From the NCBI RefSeq assembly GCF_036370855.1, contig NC_088102.1:66969601-67033600 (forward strand): 64,000 bases of DNA. The letters run 5' to 3'. The translations under genes were made by a program, and so were the position numbers. Under the pieces are notes generated by a model. The model did not search any database. It saw only the letters and a program-made list of their open reading frames with translations, and was not told the origin of the DNA. Of the stretch, positions 59,701 through 64,000 are shown piece by piece (position 1 is the first letter of the stretch; the number at the start of each line of letters is the position of its first letter). The DNA is from Dromaius novaehollandiae. Lineage: Eukaryota > Chordata > Aves > Casuariiformes > Dromaiidae.

Positions 59701-62700
59701 CAAGAAGGGGGCTCCTAACTGCCCGCCAGGCCGAGAACGCCCAATTTCGTTTCCCCGACCCGGGGCAGGGAAGCTACAAGCTGCAGGCTTGCAAGGCGAG
59801 CTCGTAACCTGCTACACTGCTGCGCCCAGCCGCCGGGCTATGCGAACGTGCATTTTCCTGCCAGACAAAAGAGAGAAGCCCCAAATCCCCTTCCTCCCTG
59901 CCCTGCATCATCCTCTTTGCCCGGGGCTGGCACTGCATGGCAGCGAGGAGCCGCTGCGGAGCCTCACCCAGCAGGACGACGTCACCCCGTTGGGTCAGTC
60001 CTGCTACGTAGTCCCCGGCCGTACGTCTCTGCCGACAACTCTGGGAGTCCTTGGTTTGGACCAAAACGTCCTTTGCAGCAGAGATCATCTCTTAGCGAGG
60101 AGGCGAGCGAGTCCTGCAGGTCTAAGGACGGGCTCAAAGCACCCAGGTTCAGACCTGGCTGTAGACTCACGGTGTGCCAGATGTCTGGGACGTTCAGACC
60201 TCAGCTCAGGCTTGGGCCAGTTGCCCATATTAGATCCAAATCCTGACTTCACCTCCCTGCGGACCCCCAGCCGAGGGAGGAGGGTTTTTTTTCCACTTGC
60301 CCTGCAAATGCCTCCTCCCGCAGAACGACGATACAGGCAGCAGCGCTCGGGCTGTGCCGTTTTGGATGGCCGCTAATGCCCGCTCCAGACAAGCCAGGAT
60401 TGCTAGAAAGGTCACGTTTCCTTTGGGCAATTCCTCATCAGCACTCGGGGAGATTATAATATTCAGGCGAGGGACTTTCTGGCAGCAAATGAGCTGTATT
60501 TAAGGGAAACGCTGCAGACTCTTTTGCACGGCTCACAGCTCAAAGGAAGTTTTGCTGGCCCCAGACCAACCTTCAGCGCTAAAGCTAATTCCAGAAAGGA
60601 AAATGAAATGCCTCCCAGAGGCTCTAGACTTCGCAGACCTGTGCCAGAACCCAGTAACCCTCCACCAGCAAATTCGACGTTCCTCTCTCCTGAGCTCGCC
60701 GGGGGGTCGCGGGCCAGGATGGCGCTGGCTCTGGTCGCTGCCCCTGCACACTCGAGGTTCAAGGGGGAAGAGGCTTCGGGGACGTGGGTTAGGAGGAGTC
60801 ACGTGCAGCCCCTGCGTGACAGCGGGTCTTTCCCACAGGGCACAGCCCACCGGCCCAGCACAGACCCAGTGCAGCCAAGGGTAAATCTCCCATTGCCTGC
60901 AGAAGGAGCAGTGCCAGCCCCAGGCCTACCAACCTCCGAAAATATCACCCTCTGGAAAGGGGGCTGCCGTCCATCAACCAGCTACAAAAGCTGCCTAAAC
61001 AACATACATAAAACACCCAGAATATGGTGGAGGGCTGTCAGCAAGATCATCCTGCTGCCAAGCAGAGCTGCAGGTCTTTATTTCATATCCCATCCATCAA
61101 CTCTTCAGAAAGAGCCCAGAGATGACTGGTAGGTGTGCTACAATGTACGACTCACACTCATGACACGAAATGGAAGAGGATACCATCAAAAGGCTACAAA
61201 GGAGCAGCTTTTTCACCCAATTGCACTTAGTAACAACCGATTAATCACTTATTAATCTTTAATAAAGCACACATAAATGGATCCGCATGACAGGCTGAAG
61301 TATGCTGAAATACAGAGATTACATGTCTTTCTTCACATCATTCAAGGGAAAAGGCACCAGGACACCTCAGAGCCGTGGCTGAGGACATCTCCATGCCCTG
61401 CACGGTCATTCTGCCACGGCTCAGTTTCCTTCTGTCACCACAAATTACAGACTCATTGGCTCAAAGTGGCCTCCTGGGAGATGTCTCACACAGCCCCATA
61501 TGCAGTGCAGACATCAGTGCTAGGCATCGACGAGTTAAACATCGTAGCCCTGTCCAAAGAGCCACCTAAGGCCCAGGTTTATATCCATGTGTCAAGACAC
61601 CTTCAAAAGTCCATCCCTACGTCCAAGGGCTTGTCCAAGGTCAGCCAGGAAGCCAGGAAGAAATAAAGTGAGCAGAGATCCAGATAGCATCGCGGAGTTG
61701 CATAGCTGTATAGTCTGCTACTACAGCTACATTGCTTAACGAATAGGTTTCTGAGACTTAGGAATAACATTGCTTGATAGCAAAGACTACAGTTAGATAG
61801 CCGTCTGCCTGGGCAAGGAAGACGGCGTGGATATTGGTACGGTACAAGGAGACGGGGAAGAAATACAATGAAAAAATATTATGCCAGGGCCCGGAGTTTG
61901 TTTTTTCACAGTCTCGGGGATATGGTTGTTCTAGCTCTGAGAGATCAGCCTGTCATTCAGAGACAGCCAGAGATGCTGGACAAGCCTCTCCCTCCCATAC
62001 ATTCATGTAATTCCTCAGCTGCGTTGCCTGGTTTAGAGTCCAGGCTACGAAGTTTGAACAAGAAGGGTGGGGGGGAAGGGGAAAATGCATATATGCTTCA
62101 CCCTAAGCCTTGTTCTCATACCAAGCTTCCCCACCCTGGCGTAGCTGTGCGATCGCAGCCGCTTCCCCCCCATTTCTTCTATAAATCACGGCTCGCCTTT
62201 GCGGCGGGAGCAGCAGAGCTGGGCCCATGCACACACGCAGCTTCCCATCCCACCCCCACCGACCCGCCGGAGCGGGGAGCGGGGGTGTGGAAAGGCGTCG
62301 CACACCGCGCGATAAGGCTATGCCAGGCAGCCGAAGTGGAAGAAGATACGGCGCAACTGTCATCAGGCAGAAATGGAAGCAAACCACAGGCAAAAAACCT
62401 AGCTTCCCTTTAAACATTAAAACGACTCACTTTTCTAAGTGAGTCTTGATTTCTCCGCACTAAAACATATCCCATTTCTGCCCAAAGAAGGAATCGACAC
62501 TCTGAGTCCAGGCTAGGTCTGGAGCACCTCAGTCCCCAGGCTGAAGAGCTGGTCTCACAAGAAGGCCTTTCTTACTGGACTTCCAGCTGTTTCACAGATC
62601 CAGATATGCAGCCGCACACCCGTATGTGCCAGGTACTTTTGGTGTTACCTGGAAGCTGGTAGCTTACAGCTTCCAAAGGCATCTGGGGCAAGATGAGACA

Positions 62701-64000
62701 CACTGCAGAGAGCTGCTGGTGAGCGACAGAGCAGACCCCCAAGCAGAGACTCCAGCGCTGCCGACCCTTTGGCACGTTGTCCCTCCCGCGGGACGCCGGC
62801 TCTAGAAGCTCTTGGTGACACACGGGGACGGTCCGCACTTCCAAACGCCGTGGGCATGGCACAGCCCTTCTCAACACCCGCCGTAAGGGTGGTTTTTCGA
62901 AGGCACCGTGCCTGCAGCTCAGAAGACCCCGAAGGCCCAGACTGCTGAGGACGGTCTTGCGGAGGGGGCTGGGAGGACAGCTGCTTTGCAACCCTCTTAT
63001 CATCGACACGCTCTACTCCTAAACGGATAAACTCACGCAAAGGAGACGAAGCCGGTTCTTCCCCTACCTACGACAAGATCTTGGAAGCATCCCACTGGCA
63101 ACGGGCCCGGGCCCAGGGAGCAAGCCGAACCGTGGGGGTTGCTGTCCTTGGCAGGACACCACGCCGACAGCGTTCGCGAGCCTGGGATGCAAAAGCTGCT
63201 GGCAAGAACGCACCTTCTCCCCGTGCAACGAGGTAGCCGATGGGAACGATGAATTTTTTTTTCTTCTTTTAATCACAGCAGACAGAATCCCAGAGACTCT
63301 TTTAAAAGATGATGGATTGCCCCCCCCGGACGGCAGGTCCTTCGCACGCAGATACGCCGGTGCGGTAATGCGCTAACATCACCCGTGTGGAATTTGGAGC
63401 GGCTGGGGGGGCGGGGGGAGCTGCTGGCCACCACGAGCCCTCCCAGGCCCCCGCCGGGGCTGCGGCGTGCCGAGAAAGCGGTGCCGCGTACGACGGCGAG
63501 ACCGTGGGAAAAGGCCCCGGCTCGAGATTCCCAACGCGAGGCTCGAGAATCCCAATCCCTCTAAGGAACGGGAGGCTTCGGGTCTGGCTTTGGAAAGGCA
63601 TTAGGGGGGATAAAACAGACTCGTCAGAAAAGGCTCCGTCCAGCTTACCCAGCGTTTGTGTTTCTGCTCTCTCGGGGAGGGAAGGGAGCCTGCGCAGTCT
63701 CCCCGCCTTGGCTGCAATCAGGCAGCTTCCTCCCTGCTACGCTTCGGTTGTAAAGCAAGTCTGATTGCACAGGGGAGAACAATAGCCTTGCCCCTGCTTA
63801 AAACCGGTATTAAAAGCAAGATTAATATCAGGCCTGCTGCTTTTTATAGCACCAGCGAGCTGAGATGTGAGAATCCCCCGGCTTGGCCACAAGTCATTGA
63901 TTTCACGGTCCTCAGGGCTGCGCGATTGCCCTGTAGCCCCGGTCAGCGAGAGGAGCTTCCTGCAAGGGCACGGACAGGGGTGCAGGGAGGCCACGGCAAC
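56720..64000. other. CpG-rich 5' flank or first intron of LSP1, no supported gene
   Basis: Densely CpG-rich from about 56.5 to 59.1 kb and again around 62.7-63.6 kb, with AT-rich stretches between. The open frames of 100-337 codons on both strands are what GC-rich DNA yields by chance. A phase-compatible exon 1 candidate for LSP1 exists at 57077-57195 but its peptide is unlike known LSP1 starts. The true exon 1 may lie here or beyond the right edge. Confidence 0.45.

Noticed and set aside
59630..60376. 248-codon plus-strand frame
   Set aside because: No similarity recognised, overlapping open frames on both strands, GC-rich background.

Overview
This is a vertebrate nuclear segment, most likely from a bird; a slowly evolving reptile such as a crocodilian is the alternative. 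Genes are split into small exons with GT/AG splice sites. Transposon content is low: two CR1 LINE 3' fragments and a few decayed MIR-type relics. GC-rich, CpG-rich patches alternate with AT-rich introns. The gene order, TNNT3 (-) / PRR33 (+) / LSP1 (-), is that of human 11p15.5 read in reverse.

Left part (1 to about 18.3 kb): the 5' portion of TNNT3 (fast skeletal troponin T) on the minus strand, running off the left edge. From high to low coordinate it holds a TATA/CCAAT promoter (~18.3 kb), a probable noncoding exon 1, the start-codon exon (12656-12690), exon 3, and a series of nine micro-exons of 12-18 nt between 10.87 and 0.25 kb. All nine have a length divisible by three and join in phase 1, so any combination can be skipped without a frameshift. 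They encode short acidic and His-containing units (EEYEEE, AQEE, EEVQEE, EAHEA, VHEE, AHEE, EVHEP, APPP, VHEP). Exons and flanking intron share sequence, so the array grew by exon-plus-intron duplication; at least one dead copy remains near 2.35 kb. The conserved tropomyosin- and troponin-binding part of the protein lies outside the window.

Middle (18.4-36.5 kb): no supportable gene, only CR1 and MIR-type relics and AT-rich microsatellites. At 36.5-38.4 kb on the plus strand is a proline/serine-rich gene identified as PRR33, mostly in one long exon. It may have one short coding exon upstream across an in-frame 48-nt candidate intron.

Right part (42.7-56.6 kb): LSP1 (lymphocyte-specific protein 1, an F-actin-binding phosphoprotein) on the minus strand, with nine coding exons whose phases all agree. 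A second, phase-compatible candidate first exon at 54.6 kb suggests an alternative promoter. The usual exon 1 was not identified with confidence. From 56.6 to 64 kb the sequence is CpG-rich 5' flank or first-intron DNA with no gene I can support.

Together the window is a muscle and leukocyte cytoskeleton locus: a thin-filament regulator, a muscle-locus proline-rich protein and an actin-binding protein. The most interesting part is the TNNT3 micro-exon array.
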